A stretch of 64,000 nt of DNA from contig NW_020194684.1 of assembly GCF_002865645.1 (NCBI RefSeq), positions 1,085,308 through 1,149,307 on the forward strand, given 5' to 3'. A program made the translations under genes and the position numbers. Origin of the DNA: Hyaloscypha bicolor E. Its lineage: Eukaryota > Ascomycota > Leotiomycetes > Helotiales > Hyaloscyphaceae. This document shows, in pieces, positions 33,241-44,700 of the stretch. Position 1 is the first letter of the stretch. Each line of letters begins with the position of its first letter. The notes beneath the pieces were generated by a model that searched no databases, was not told the DNA's origin, and saw only the letters and a list, made by a program, of their open reading frames with translations.

Positions 33241-35501
33241 GACTGTTGTGCAGTTTGGGCCTAGTTGAAGCCTCGAAGGGAGACGTTAAAAGCCAAGAGA
33301 AACGAATATTTCATGCTCATAACGATGAGGAGCTTCTGAAGGGATCAGTAGCTGGAATGTTTTTCTCAAAGAAGTCAGCTTAGATTCACTCGAACAATTG
33401 AAAGACCTTGGACGTGGTCTTTCTTAAAATGGATGAGCACGTGACCGAGTGGACCTTTCGAACTCAAATCGACTTTTTCATTCTAAAATTTCTTTTCCCA
33501 AATATATCTTTTGCTTCGGCACCTCCAAATACTGCACGTCGTCACATAAGCATGACCTCTGCCTTGTTTGTTATCAATTGCATGATTGCTGTCAACTATT
33601 TAGCTTGAAGATGGATTCTCGTGGCGGTGATAGCGTTGCTGCCGCTTTTGTTGTCAATCTTTGTATTCACCACCTCTTTTGGAAGGCAGGATAGAAGTAA
33701 GATTACTTTCTTCCCACTTTCATGACGGTTCCTCTAATTGATCAATCAACACCAGATGAAACGACAACAACAACTATTAATGGTGGAGATGGCTTGCTGC
33801 CATCTTGAGACCAGGGGAGGGATGTTCAACTGTAAGTTCCTACAATTTCCTCCTCTCTTTCCAAGCACGATCTACCAGTGTCCCTTGGAACAACAACCGA
33901 CCTCTGGAGTTACGATATCACCGCAAGGCTAGATCAACGCCAACCTTCGAGCCGACATAGCATGGCAAATTTCAACATCCCCATGGAACATTGAGCACAG
34001 CAGGCACTCGGCATATACATGCGATAAGTGCGAGTACGGAGAGAGGTCAATTGGACAGGGTGGAAGATTGAGCCTCGAGAGAAAGTCCGACATCTCTTGC
34101 GACACCCAGCTTGGCTTGGGATAGCGGTGCTTAGATTGGAGTCGGGTTTCATCTTCGACAACTATATCAACGACAAATTCACTTGAAACGCCAACCGAGA
34201 GCACCCCGCTTCCTGAGAATCTCGATGCCATCTGAAGTTTTCAGTGAGGCAAACGTACAAAGACCTGATCTCTTCATAACAAAGAACCAGATGGTTGGGA
34301 ACGGTCAATTCAACAAGCACCAGCCTGCTTCCGCGGATGAATACGAGCAAAGCTTTGGGCATTCGGAAACAAACAGCCAACTTGCTTGGTCCAGTCAACT
34401 GCCGATTTCACAAGCTACAAGACAGTTTGGAACATTGCCCGAGACTCATCAACAATTGCTGTTATCTTCTACAGAAATTCTTCATCTGAGAGGCAATCAC
34501 ACAACTCTTTCCAAAGAACGAGACCATTTCAGCCATTGACATAAACAAGCGCTCCAGTTTTCTGCTTTCCATCCAACCTTCGCGTCAGATTGCACAGCAG
34601 TGTCATTCTACAAAGAGCAATATTGTCGGGGACTCCCCTGGAACAACCAACTAAACCTGGTCTCCTTTACACAAGTCGGGATCTTGGTCACTAAAGTGCA
34701 GCGATCTCGGGCCTTCATCGTCAAAGCCACAGCTTTGCTTGCGGGAATATGAGCTCAACTGCTCATTTGAGATACTTCCTTGGTCGATGCCCCCTTGGAA
34801 GAGTGGATGACATCGATTGATTCTTCCTCCTCAAATAAGAATGGTCGAGCCCGCCTCCTATAATTGGAAATCAACTTGTCTTCAACAAACCCCTCTAGTT
34901 GCACCCGCCTTGCAAGCGTCGATGATATCATCTCCACTCTTTTCTTGATCATTAAAGCCGTACCCATCCCCCAGAATCATCTCTCGTCAACCGAGTTGGC
35001 AGTTGCATCTACAAGATTAACCCTTGGTTACCAAAGTCACACTTCACCTTAAGACTTGGCTTGGCCAACAAAGTTTCAATTCAACTTGCAGGACCAACTC
35101 TTTATCAGCACAACATCACACTTTACGTTGTGGTTTGTCCTGGATACCAAGATTCCACTTTGCCTTACTGGTTCAGGAAACCATCTACTCTTTCAGAAAC
35201 GTCTGATTGCACCCGCTTTGCATGATTACTTTTCTTCCATCAAGGCCATACTCGCCAAACAGTCTATCTAGCTTTTTGAGGCTATCTGGTCTCCTCGCTC
35301 ACTGCTAACACGCCGCAACAACCACCGACACCGACGCTTAATTAGGCCTCTTTTCTATCCGATCTCTCTTCTTTCTTGTTTACTTGGACTCCCGATATCG
35401 GCGGATTAACAGTTATCTTTTCAACGCACAAACTAATATTTTTCGTCTCAGCTAGACAACTTCATCCTCTTCCTCTTCAACATAACCACAAACTTGCAAC
35501 C
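33241..35501. other. Long intergenic region upstream of the SET gene
   Basis: About 2.2 kb with many short open frames on both strands (for example 34183-34539 plus, 33929-34231 minus), none with a recognisable motif. Two stretches resemble each other (TTGCACCCGCCTTGCA near 34898 and TTGCACCCGCTTTGCA near 35207), hinting at old duplication. The part from about 35280 is C/T-rich and looks like the SET gene's promoter and leader. No gene is supported. Confidence 0.35.
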
Positions 35502-36495
35502 ATGATCCCAACCCTCAACTCAGCCGGTCAGTGGGCTGTTATACCTCTCGCCGGGGTCCACATGGACTTTGAAGCCTGGATGGCCAGCTTCAAGTTTGAC
35601 AAGGTGAGCTGGTCTCGGGGACTTCGAAGTGACAACATTGCTCAACTTCCACAGAACGCCTATCGAGGCATCAAGGGCGCAGCCAAACCCTCAGCCCAAC
35701 CTCGACATTCGAGACGCTCCTTACAACACCAGCTTCTGATGACCCCTCCCGCTTCTCCAAACCTAGCTCCTCACCGTGGCCGAATCTCAATGACCCCCTC
35801 TCCTCCTCCTCCAACTCTCACCCCATCCTCCTCCTATTCTTCTTCCTCCTCAACCGTCCCGTTAACCTCTTACGAAGCTCCACCTCTCTTCGTCACCAAC
35901 TTCTTCGAAGTTCGCAAGTCTCCGAAGGGCGGGTACGGAGCGTTCGCCACCAAGAACATTGAGAAGGATACTGTCATCATGTCTGAGGAGCCGCTACTCC
36001 GAGCAGCATACATAGAGGTCTTCTATAAGTACGAGGCGTTGTCGTTGGAGGAGAGGGAAGAGTATCGATCTCTATTTGGCTGGAAGGGTGTCAGCGAATA
36101 CCAGGTTCTTGCAATCTTCAAGACCAATCGGTATGTAGCAATTGAGTTTAGGAATTATCATATCCTTGAATACAAGAACCTTTTATGCTGACTTTATGCG
36201 TCCTAGCTTCGAGACATCTGACGGCAAAGGCGGCATCTTCCTGAAGTCATCGCGCTTCAACCACGCTTGCCATCCATTCTCAACCTGCACATACAAGTAC
36301 AACAGCGCGCAAGACCGTCTGATCGTCAAATCCCTTTCTCCAATAGCCAAGGGAGAAGAAATCACTATCTCATACTGCGACGCTCCGTCTACCCTCTATG
36401 ATAATTACGGCTTCTACTGTGACTGTAAAGCTTGTCCGCCACCAGCCAAGGCCAAGGCCCAAGCAGATTTCTACCGGGGACCCAGCCCAAATTGA
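35502..36495 (+). CDS. SET-domain protein (SET/MYND-like lysine methyltransferase family)
   Basis: Two exons (35502-36130, 36207-36495; 76-nt intron) give 305 aa. The N-terminal about 125 residues are low-complexity Ser/Pro-rich. The SET core follows: FEVRKSPKGGYGAFATKNIE (start of SET), SEEPLL, then SSRFNHACHPFSTCTY (the RFNHxCxPN-type S-adenosylmethionine-binding motif), GEEITISYCD (catalytic-loop motif) and the post-SET Cys pattern YGFYCDCKAC. The second residue after HAC is Pro, as in the family. The substrate may be histone or another protein. An upstream in-frame ATG at 35376 exists, but the sequence between looks like leader. Confidence 0.88.
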
Positions 36496-37003
36496 GAGAG
36501 TGTGTGGATAGTGTACGATAGGAGAGATGGAGGAAAATGAAGAGCATACAAAGCTGGGTACGGGTTCATCTCAATTGAGAATATCACCGGGGGGAGAATC
36601 GAATATTGGTAGTGGAAATATCGTGGCGGCATGGAGCTGCAGAGGACGAGTTTATTATGGAGGGTGAAAGTTGGCCCCAGGTCATCCTGGATCACCATTC
36701 AGACACCGAACTTTCTGGGGTCGTTCTTATTCAATGCAATGATTTCCTGAATAGCCCTCGGGGTAAGCTGAAAGTGGTGATTGGAATTAGAAACTGAGAT
36801 CCATGAACCAGCTTTGAAGCTCAATTTAGTGATCGGCTTGAAGATTCAATGATGCAGCGTGATTGTCTTGAAAGGAACTGAACTATGCCTTGACTCGACT
36901 AGCTCTAAATTTCCCTCTCTTGTCTTCCTTTGAAAAGCCCACTTTCTTAGACATATGCCCTCCAACCAATTTTAACATCTCTTCGTCCATCCAAAAAACA
37001 AGA
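36496..37003. other. Spacer between SET gene and 37-kb gene
   Basis: Holds the 3' end of the SET transcript and the promoter of the next gene. The open frame to 36890 lacks an ATG. No gene is seen. Confidence 0.4.
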
Positions 37004-37783
37004 ATGCCAACATTCATACCCTTCAACTGCTTTTCCAACCCCTCCTCTTCCCAACCTATACGCCCTCATCAACCCTATGAAAGGACAGTATTCCACTCTT
37101 TACCTAACCTATCACAACGGCATCGAAATAACGCATATGAGGATTTGATGGTCCATTTATCGCAAAGCCAGAACGAGCTGAGACAACGAGAGAGGAGGAA
37201 AGAGAGAGATAACAAAGAGGGGAACATTTTCAGGCATTTCGTTGGTGAGAGGATGGGAAGGCCACGCGATACGAGTGTGAGAACAGAGCAGGGGGAGAGG
37301 AGAGATGGCGGTGATGGCGAGAGGAGAGACACAAGAGTAAGAGTGAGCAGCTTTCGAGAGCAGTTCGACGACAATATCTCAGACCTCGCTTTGGATGGTG
37401 CAGACCATGAGGGAAGGAACGGTGTCCATATTCAACCCACAGGCGAAGAGGAAGTAAAAAATGGAAGGAGAGTGGGTGATGAGAATCAGCATGTCGCAGA
37501 GGTTGAAGCAGAAACGCGGTGGTGGAGACGTGGAAGCAGGGAGAGGGATTACTGCACGCCTGAAGAGAGACGGGTGGTTGAGGAGTGGATTACGGGGTGT
37601 GAGGGGGCAAGGTGTAAGGGGTTTGTGAAAAGGGTCCGTGAAAGGGGCGAAAGTAATGAGAGATTCGAGGATGCGGGCGAGGATGAGAGGGAGAGGGAGG
37701 TAAATTTTAGGGGTGGAGGGAGGGGTAGAAATTGGTGGCCTGAGTGGGGGGCTAGCTGGGAGGCTTATAGGTTCATGAGTTAG
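37004..37783 (+). CDS. Arg/Glu-rich hypothetical protein
   Basis: A single exon of 259 aa from the first ATG (MPTFIPFNCFSNPSSSQPIR). The middle is extremely rich in Arg, Glu, Gly and Asp (RQRERRKERDNKEG, ERRDGGDGERRD), so it is probably disordered. A more ordered C-terminal part contains CTPEERRVVEEWITGCEG and ends in a Trp-rich stretch (NWWPEWGASWEAYRFMS). No domain is recognised. The Trp-rich end and the CTPEERRVVEEW helix suggest a real protein rather than chance. Confidence 0.6.
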   Translation: MPTFIPFNCFSNPSSSQPIRPHQPYERTVFHSLPNLSQRHRNNAYEDLMVHLSQSQNELRQRERRKERDNKEGNIFRHFVGERMGRPRDTSVRTEQGERRDGGDGERRDTRVRVSSFREQFDDNISDLALDGADHEGRNGVHIQPTGEEEVKNGRRVGDENQHVAEVEAETRWWRRGSRERDYCTPEERRVVEEWITGCEGARCKGFVKRVRERGESNERFEDAGEDEREREVNFRGGGRGRNWWPEWGASWEAYRFMS

Positions 37784-38099
37784 AGAATATGAAGGGCTTT
37801 GTTTATTTGCTTCTCTTGATCCTTGAAACCGTGAATGAGAATGCAGACAGAAAGTGGGAGGTTGATGCACGAGGGAGGTGATGATTCACGCAAATGTCTT
37901 TGTGGAACCAAAGAGTTAGAAGAATGCAGACAAACCACCTGCGGCATTTCGAAATTCGTGAATCATAGTGGTGAAGCTCGATCGAGGGTCGCTTTATATC
38001 AAGACAGTTTGGAACCCACGGCTGGTTGAAATCATGATCATTTCGATATCATTTCAATTAACAGTTCAAGATTCCAAAGTAGAAAGGGCTTTCATCAAC
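37784..38099. other. Short spacer, no gene
   Basis: About 316 bp between two unknown genes. The frame upstream of 38100 is open but resembles a leader. Confidence 0.4.
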
Positions 38100-39161
38100 A
38101 TGGATAACTCTTCTGACACGTCTAATTTCGAAACCAAGAAGCCCATGAGGCCTTGTCCTAGATGTCCGCATCGACTCTCTGACCTCTGGACTCATGAGAC
38201 TACTCCAGAACCCGAACAACCAACTTCAGAAGCACTGGAGACAGGGCCTACAAACAAGGACGATGGCAACGGAGATGAGTCCAGCAGCACTAATGTCGGC
38301 GACCAAGTCGACCAGGGACTTACCTCAAGGCTTCCCCCTGACTATCCCGACACTGCTTCAGAACAAAGTCATCCACCCAAATACTCCGACGATGAGCAAG
38401 GATCCAATATATCTGAGAATGGCTCCTCAGAGTACCACGAACTGGAGAGCGACGACGAAAACCAAAGCAGCGATGACCACGAGACCTATGAAGATTATAA
38501 GACCGCAAAGGAGTACCAAAGTGACGAGGAACACTTGCTCGGTGTCCATCTCAGGGGAGGAGGTCCTGAAGACGCGTGTGAATTCTGCAAGCTCTTCCCA
38601 CCTGGCTCCAAATGTCCATTATGCGCTCCGAGACCGCCATATGCCAAAAAGAATCTTGAAGCAGACTCGGAGGTGAAAATGAGAGGAGGAGGTGAGGAGG
38701 ATCGAAGCTCAACAGATTTTGTGTGCCGTCCAGCATGGTATACTTGCTTTTGTGGACAAAACCATGGATTTCCTGGCCAAGGAGAGACAATCGATGGTGA
38801 GGAACAAGAAGAGTTTTCAAAAGCGGAAGGAGGTGATGAAGTCGAAAAGGAAATGACGGCGGATGATGGAGTGATAGGGGAGACATTTGAAGACGGGCAT
38901 TTGATTCTCTGGAAGCTTTGCGACAGATATGAGGAGATCAAAAGATTGGAACTTGCTGGAGAGTTTGATGACCCCAGACTGTGGGAACTCCGTGCGGAGG
39001 CCATGGAGTACGCGGAGGCAGATGAACAGGACTTGGGACAATTTGAGGAGTGGAAGCAATTTGTTGAGGATGCGTTGCCGCTCCGGCAGCCAGAGCAGGC
39101 ATCTGAAGGAGAGACAGTGTCTAAGTCTCTTAGCACTGTAGCCGAGGAAGAAGAGAATTGA
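38100..39161 (+). CDS. Acidic hypothetical protein with Cys pairs and repeated RGGG motif
   Basis: A single exon of 353 aa from the ATG at 38100 (MDNSSDTSNFETKKPMRP). Four Cys clusters are visible: CPRCPHRL near residue 20, CEFCKLFPPGSKCPLC near residues 160-175, then CRPAWYTCFCG near 220. The middle two pairs could bind zinc. A motif recurs before the Cys parts: LLGVHLRGGGPEDACEF and SEVKMRGGGEEDRS. The rest is very acidic (DDEN, EEHE runs). The last 100 residues form a charged helical stretch (DRYEEIKRLELAGEFDDPRL). No family is recognised. The frame is open upstream to 37968 but without coding character. Confidence 0.65.
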   Translation: MDNSSDTSNFETKKPMRPCPRCPHRLSDLWTHETTPEPEQPTSEALETGPTNKDDGNGDESSSTNVGDQVDQGLTSRLPPDYPDTASEQSHPPKYSDDEQGSNISENGSSEYHELESDDENQSSDDHETYEDYKTAKEYQSDEEHLLGVHLRGGGPEDACEFCKLFPPGSKCPLCAPRPPYAKKNLEADSEVKMRGGGEEDRSSTDFVCRPAWYTCFCGQNHGFPGQGETIDGEEQEEFSKAEGGDEVEKEMTADDGVIGETFEDGHLILWKLCDRYEEIKRLELAGEFDDPRLWELRAEAMEYAEADEQDLGQFEEWKQFVEDALPLRQPEQASEGETVSKSLSTVAEEEEN

Positions 39162-39257
39162 TGGTGCTTTGGGAGGGTTATGCGAGTCTTTATCATTGAA
39201 CTGTAAGAATGAACATACCTGGATTTCTCATCAATTTCACACTTGCGATACCACCCA

Positions 39258-40437
39258 TCACTCCCTTCCTTCCTTCTCCTTCTCCCGGCCTTCACTTTCA
39301 AACCCATCAAGCAATTCCTCCTCACACTTGCCTTCACTCAACTCGCTCACCTCGGTATCGCTTCCCCCATCGTCATCCCCAATCTTGAAATCCCCCAACT
39401 CTCCACTATCCTTCCCCACCACCTTCCTCCAGCTCTTTCCTTTGGGCCTCCGATGCTCGCTCGGCGTCGCATACTTCCACTCCTCCTTCGCCTTTCCCTT
39501 CATTTTTGCACTCGCCACCTCATGTTTATTCCTCCACATTCCCCCATATCTGAAAAGCGGATGCTCATTGTCGCCATCTGGACGTCAGCCGCTGACTTCT
39601 CGCCAGCATTTACTGGTGCAGATGAAGACCCATTTCTTAGTTTCGTCGATTTGGCACCGGATTAGGGCATCTCGGGGGCGTTGGCAGAGGGAGCAGGGTT
39701 TGCTGTGGGAGTTTGGTGGCGTGATCTCTTTTGTGGGAGGAGAGGTTGATTCTTCATGTGGTGCTAATGAGGAGGAGGCTTCCTGAGTCGGGTTTATGCT
39801 GGCTTCATTGCCAGTGTGTCAAAAAACTACTCACGCTACTCATACTACTCATGAATATTCATGAGTAGCGTGAGTAGAATATGAGTAGCGTAATGTCCTA
39901 AAAATTTGAGTAGAGTAGAGTATATACTCATGAGTAGTATGAGTAGTTATGAGTAGTCGTCACGTGACAATAATAATTAAGGTTTATTTAATAATAATTA
40001 AATAATAAAGGTATTTATTAAGTAGCCCTAGTAAAGGTAAGTTAGGGCTTATATAAGACTAGCTAAATACTAATTTTCTATAATAATAAACTAGTTATAC
40101 TCCTTAGAATCTTGATTTCCCCCTGACCTTTGGCTCGCTTACTAAGTAATGCCACTGCCTAATTGGGTAGAGACGTGGCGCTAGAGCGGCGCTAGAAGAG
40201 AGGCTTACCTGATTAGGCTAGCCTGTCACGTGCGCCTGTCACGTGGGTACCTACTCACACTACTCATACTACTCATGAGTAGCTTGAGTACTGTAGAGTA
40301 TGAGTAGAGTATGAGTAGCGCTATAATTGGTTGAGTAGAGTATGAGTAGGACCCACTACTCTACTCTACTCTACTCATTTGACACACTGTGAATCATTGC
40401 CCGCATTGAGGCTCCCGGTGATGGGTGGTGCAGACAT
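39258..40437 (-). pseudogene. Conserved small fungal Cys-motif gene, split by a hAT-like element and a nonsense codon
   Basis: Both flanks of the miniature element at 39812-40392 read as one gene. To its right, minus strand, the start is at 40437 (MSAPPITGSLNAGN). To its left the frame resumes (EASINPTQEASSS) and enters a conserved core: KPCSLCQRPRDALIRCQID, then WVFICTSKCWREVSG. A TGA (39587-39585) interrupts it, and the same frame continues with DGDNEHPLFRYGGMWRNKHE to an acidic-basic end at 39258. The two Cys pairs, RCQ, and the GGMWRNKH end are a pattern I know from short uncharacterised ascomycete proteins. Both lesions should kill the gene. The function of the family is not known to me. 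Confidence 0.82.
39812..40392. mobile_element. hAT-like miniature element with GAGTA subterminal repeats
   Basis: The element is 581 bp. Terminal inverted repeats are CAGTGTGTCAAA at 39812-39823 and its complement at 40378-40389. Flanking 8-bp sequences are TTCATTGC (39804-39811) and ATCATTGC (40393-40400), 7 of 8 matching, as expected for a hAT target duplication if the right end includes three more bases. Both ends are packed with copies of GAGTAG/CTACTC and the palindrome CTCATGAG, probable subterminal binding sites. The centre is A+T-rich and has no coding capacity. It sits in the coding exon of a conserved gene. Confidence 0.8.
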
Positions 40438-40944
40438 GCAATTGGTGTATCTGTTGACGTCGAAGATGAGATGTGGTGAACTTTAAGTGGGGTGAAGTGA
40501 GTGAAGCGTAGCAGGAAGGTCACGTGCACCCTTCCTTGCTCGTTGCTCGTTGATATTTACATATTTGCCAAGCTTGCCAACTACAAGTAGCACTTTCAGA
40601 AATTCGCAAAATGTGTATACGTATACGTATGCGTATATTTGCAAATACGTCCCAATAAGGAGGTCTAAATTCGGTTCTCATTCTCGTACTCGTTCTTGTA
40701 GGGCTGGAAGTGGGGCTCAGATCCGAGCTCCCAATTCAGAACCCCGCCATACGTCATCGAGCATCCGGGCAGTGAATCTTGGCAACGACTGATTTATAAA
40801 ATATATATCTGCTGTTACTAGACGTACAATTTTCTTTCCATATCAAATCAACTCAAACGTCTTGCACAGCAACGCGCAACGAATCATCGAAAACATTTAC
40901 CAAGAGAACCCTCAACCCCTCCAATCAACCAAAGCAAAGCAAAC
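40438..40944 (+). promoter_or_regulatory. PMP3 promoter region with TATA box and alternating purine-pyrimidine tract
   Basis: A TATA-like run (TATAAAATATATA, 40795-40807) lies about 140 bp before the PMP3 start and fits a regulated stress gene. Further up, 40611-40638 is 28 bp of perfectly alternating purine-pyrimidine sequence rich in GTATAC. A CACGTG occurs near 40520. No gene is seen. Confidence 0.5.
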
Positions 40945-41290
40945 ATGGCTAAACAAGGCTCATCAACCGTTCGTCACCTTACACCACCCCCTTTCAACCC
41001 TCCTCGGAAGCGTGACTAACAAACCCCTCCAGTCCGACATCTGCCTCTACTTTCTCGCCATCTTTCTTCCTCCCCTCGCCGTCTTCTTCAGGAGAGGATG
41101 CAATGCCGATTTCCTGATCAACATCGGTCTCTCTATCCTCGGTTGGATTCCCGGTGTTCTGCGTACGTTATCCCCTTTCCCTTCATATCCGCTCTCACCT
41201 CTAGTTGAAGTCCCCGGAGCTTCATGGCTAACGAGGATTTTAGATGCATGGTGGATCCTTGGCAAGCACGATCCTGCGAGATACCAATAG
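40945..41290 (+). CDS. PMP3: PMP3 / UPF0057 plasma-membrane proteolipid
   Basis: A 66-aa two-helix membrane proteolipid of the Pmp3/RCI2 family, which affects membrane potential and cation tolerance. Exons are 40945-40968 (MAKQGSST), 41033-41162 and 41244-41290. The first intron has donor GTTCGT and branch GACTAAC. The second is 81 nt and rejoins PGVL with HAWWILGKHD. The family signature is plain: SDICLYFLAIFLPPLAVFF, then RRGCNADFLINIGLSILGWI and PGVLHAWWIL. Length and layout match the family. Confidence 0.94.
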
Positions 41291-41710
41291 CTACATGTGG
41301 TTGGAGAATAGTGATAACTGGTGGGATGGGCGATGGCGATTTAGTTGGCGCAATTTCATGGTTTCTCGTTACGGTTCGGGGATGGCCACATTGTACGATA
41401 AGGGCATGAAGGTGAGGAGATAATACCCGGTTCGTTCTCAGGACAGGACGCATAGGGCGTCTGAATTGAAGAGCGACTTCCCCGCGACTGGCTTGCCGGT
41501 TCTATTGAACGGCTTTGTTGTTGCTATAAAATCCCCAGAGTTGGGAGAGAGATGGTGCTAGCCATTCATCTTCGAATCTCACCAGCTTTGTAAAGTGTGC
41601 CTTATCTCGGTGGGGGAGTTGGGCTTCTTAATGTCCTGTTTGACTTCTGACTTGCTTACTCAAGTGAGAAGAAGGAAATGTCATATCGACAGCTGGACGT
41701 CTCTCCTACT
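41291..41710. other. 3' flank of PMP3, target-site side of the hAT element
   Basis: No coding exon is seen. It ends with CTCCTACT (41703-41710), the left copy of the hAT target duplication. Confidence 0.45.
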
Positions 41711-44700
41711 CAGGGTGGGTAATAAGCCAGTCAGTCAGTCATCAGCTAAGGTATTTTGCTAGCTGATTGGCTTATATAATGGGGGTCAGCTGATTGGCTT
41801 AGCTGATTTAGCTGATCAGCAGCTGATTAGTTAAAGATATATTTTTATAAAATTTATATTACTTCAGGTTTAGAGTAATAGCATCCCCAAACGTTTCTAT
41901 CTGAATTGCCCCTCTTCTCTGCCAGTTCTTTAAGCATTCGTGATGCTATAAGCTCTTACCTAATAGTCTAGAACTCTCAGGAGAAGTTATCTTTGCACAG
42001 GAGGAAAATACCCGCTCGCACTCAGAGCTTATAGCGGGAATACTAAGAAAATCATATACCATTCTAGCAAGATAAGGCTATTCAGACTCTCGTGCTTTCT
42101 AATACTCCGTAATGCCCAAAAGATTAGTTAGAGGTTCAGCTAAATATAAGGAAAGCTTATCTCTTGAGCATATAGGCCTTTTAGGACGTAATAAATTTGA
42201 AGGCGCTATCTAATTTAGTATATTCTCTAGATAAGACACTTGTCTTTCAGGCTCCGGGAAATAATTAGTACGACCTATTCCGTTATCCTCCCTATACTCT
42301 TTCTCCCAAAGCTTACGTATCTTCGTCTTTATTAAACTAAGAGTACGTACTTCCCTAGGTAACATCTAGTATTGCTCAAACCAAGTAAACTTAAATCAAA
42401 AATATAGGACTATTAAAGCTATTTATATAAGAGAGTTATCGGTCTTCTTATACCAAGACGTTATAGTATTTCAAGCTAAAGTAATTAAGCTTTGAATACC
42501 AGGATATTTATTAAAATCTCTAGCTTTTGCCTTCTTTTTAAGCTTCTCAAAATAACTAAGAAGGAACTCAAAGACAGGAAGCATTTCCTATAAAGTACTA
42601 TATAATGCCTTTCGTACTCTGTCTTTTAAATCGTGGTTGCCTTTAAGGTCCTTAGTTAATCGGAAAAGCGATTTAAGCTGGTTTTTAATAATCTCTAGGG
42701 CTCTCTATTTAGTGGTAGTAATATAGTTCTCTTGAAAGATCTCTTGATTATTAAAATCGTCGGAATCTCTCAAATTATTAGTATAGATATTTAGGGCCTC
42801 TTTTAGTTCAAGGGCTCGCCTAATTATTAAGTATATTGAATTCTAACATATCCCCCTATCCAGAATAAGCTTCTATTGCTTGCCTGAAGTAATACTAATA
42901 TTAGAATCAATTTACAACTTGGTAAAGACGTCTAATTACTTCCCTGATCCCATAACGTATATAACCAAGTTATATAGCTTCCCTAGCTCTTCTCGCTATC
43001 TCTAAAGCTCTCGATGCTCTTTTGCTCCTGCTTTAGTAAAATTCTCTTTCTAACTTGACTTGTCTTGCCTAAATAAATAAGCCTCTATAATAAGGTTAAG
43101 GATATGTCTCATATAGTATAGTCTTTTCTGAATTAGATTAAATTCCATTTGTTTGCCGAGCTCTTATAGTATTGTATTATTATTAGAGGCATTATTAAGT
43201 ATAAAATAGCCCAAATTATCTTTATTAATACCAAAACATTAAAGTAATAGTAGGATTACTATAGCTTGATCTAATAGAGGGGGTTAGTCATGTGATCTCG
43301 GAAGTAAATTAAGGTCCGGCCAAAGTGCTCCTATTAGCTAGAATTGCTCGGGAATACCCGAATAGCGCTATACCGCTTTTATAAATTATTAATACTACTA
43401 TATAAAATTCTATTTATAGCGGCATAAATATAGCAAAAAAAAATTAAACTTACTAATACTATGTTTCCTATAATTAGGGAGCTCTAGTAGCCTAATTAGG
43501 CGTATTATATTCTCTCCTTTATAGTTAACTATATATATAATAACGCCAATAATACTAATTTTCTCATGCTTTAATCCTTAATTATTAAAAGTATAGTATA
43601 TTCGTGATTTTGCTATCCGAATCTTTTCTTTAATTTCTGGTTTAAAATAATAAAATATCTTATTAATCCAGGACTTTACTATATTATGAGTAACCGGTAA
43701 AGTATTTACAGCTTGCATATTAGTAATTTTGAAGGCATACTTAAATCGGGAAGAGGCTGCTTTGCGAGACTTGATATTATCTATTATAACCTATTTAATG
43801 AACGTATTTATAAATTCCTATTAACGGAACAGTATCATATGCTTATAGCCTCCATTAACCGGGCCTAAAGCTTATATACTATTACTTCCATACTATACTC
43901 TCCATATATCTCCCTGGTAATCGAGAAAGTATTAGGTAAGGAGGTGATTTTCGGTATTTTTGAGAGAGTTACTATTATAGTACTATTCCCGGCCTTTGGA
44001 AAATTCAGTATTATAGTAGCCTGGAAAATTAATAAGCATATATCCATAATATAATAATAAAAAGGATATATAAAGCTTGCATGCCTATATAATAGGCTTA
44101 TCTTTTTTACTTGTATCTATAAGAGCATATCCAAGCTGCCAGACCCAAGCAGTCCTCTTTCTCTTGCTAGCACCTGTAATAACGTGTTTTCTTGGAAGCC
44201 GTATAATTATAATCGGGCGATTATCATACAAAGGCTCTCCTGAAGTATATGGAAAGTAATCAGGGTATCTATCTTCGGGAGGGGGCTCATAAGGGTTATA
44301 GTTTCGATTATAAGTTGGCACTAGTCGATTATACCGATCTCGTATGCCCTTCCGTTACTCTGTAGGCGTATCGTGCATTATTTGGGCGAAGGCATTCGGA
44401 ATATTTAATAACGATTCAGAAGGACTAATTAATAGATTACGAGAAGCTTGACTAATGGGGGCGGGTGCGGAGTCCATTTTAATGATAATTAAGGAATCAA
44501 GTGCGAGGCGTATAAAATAATAAAGAGATTTTTAGTCCATTATGCCTAATTATTAAGGCGATTATTATATAATTAACCCGCTATACCCCCCCAAAAATAC
44601 CCATTTTGGTATTTTTAAGGGGACCCAAAAATCGCGATATTAGTAAGCCTCAGCTAATCAGCCGCTTATAAGCTAGTATATTTTCAGCTAACTGACTGAT

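Noticed and set aside
34183..34539. Plus-strand 118-codon frame upstream of the SET gene
   Set aside because: No motif, no splice support, and overlapping frames of similar quality on the other strand.
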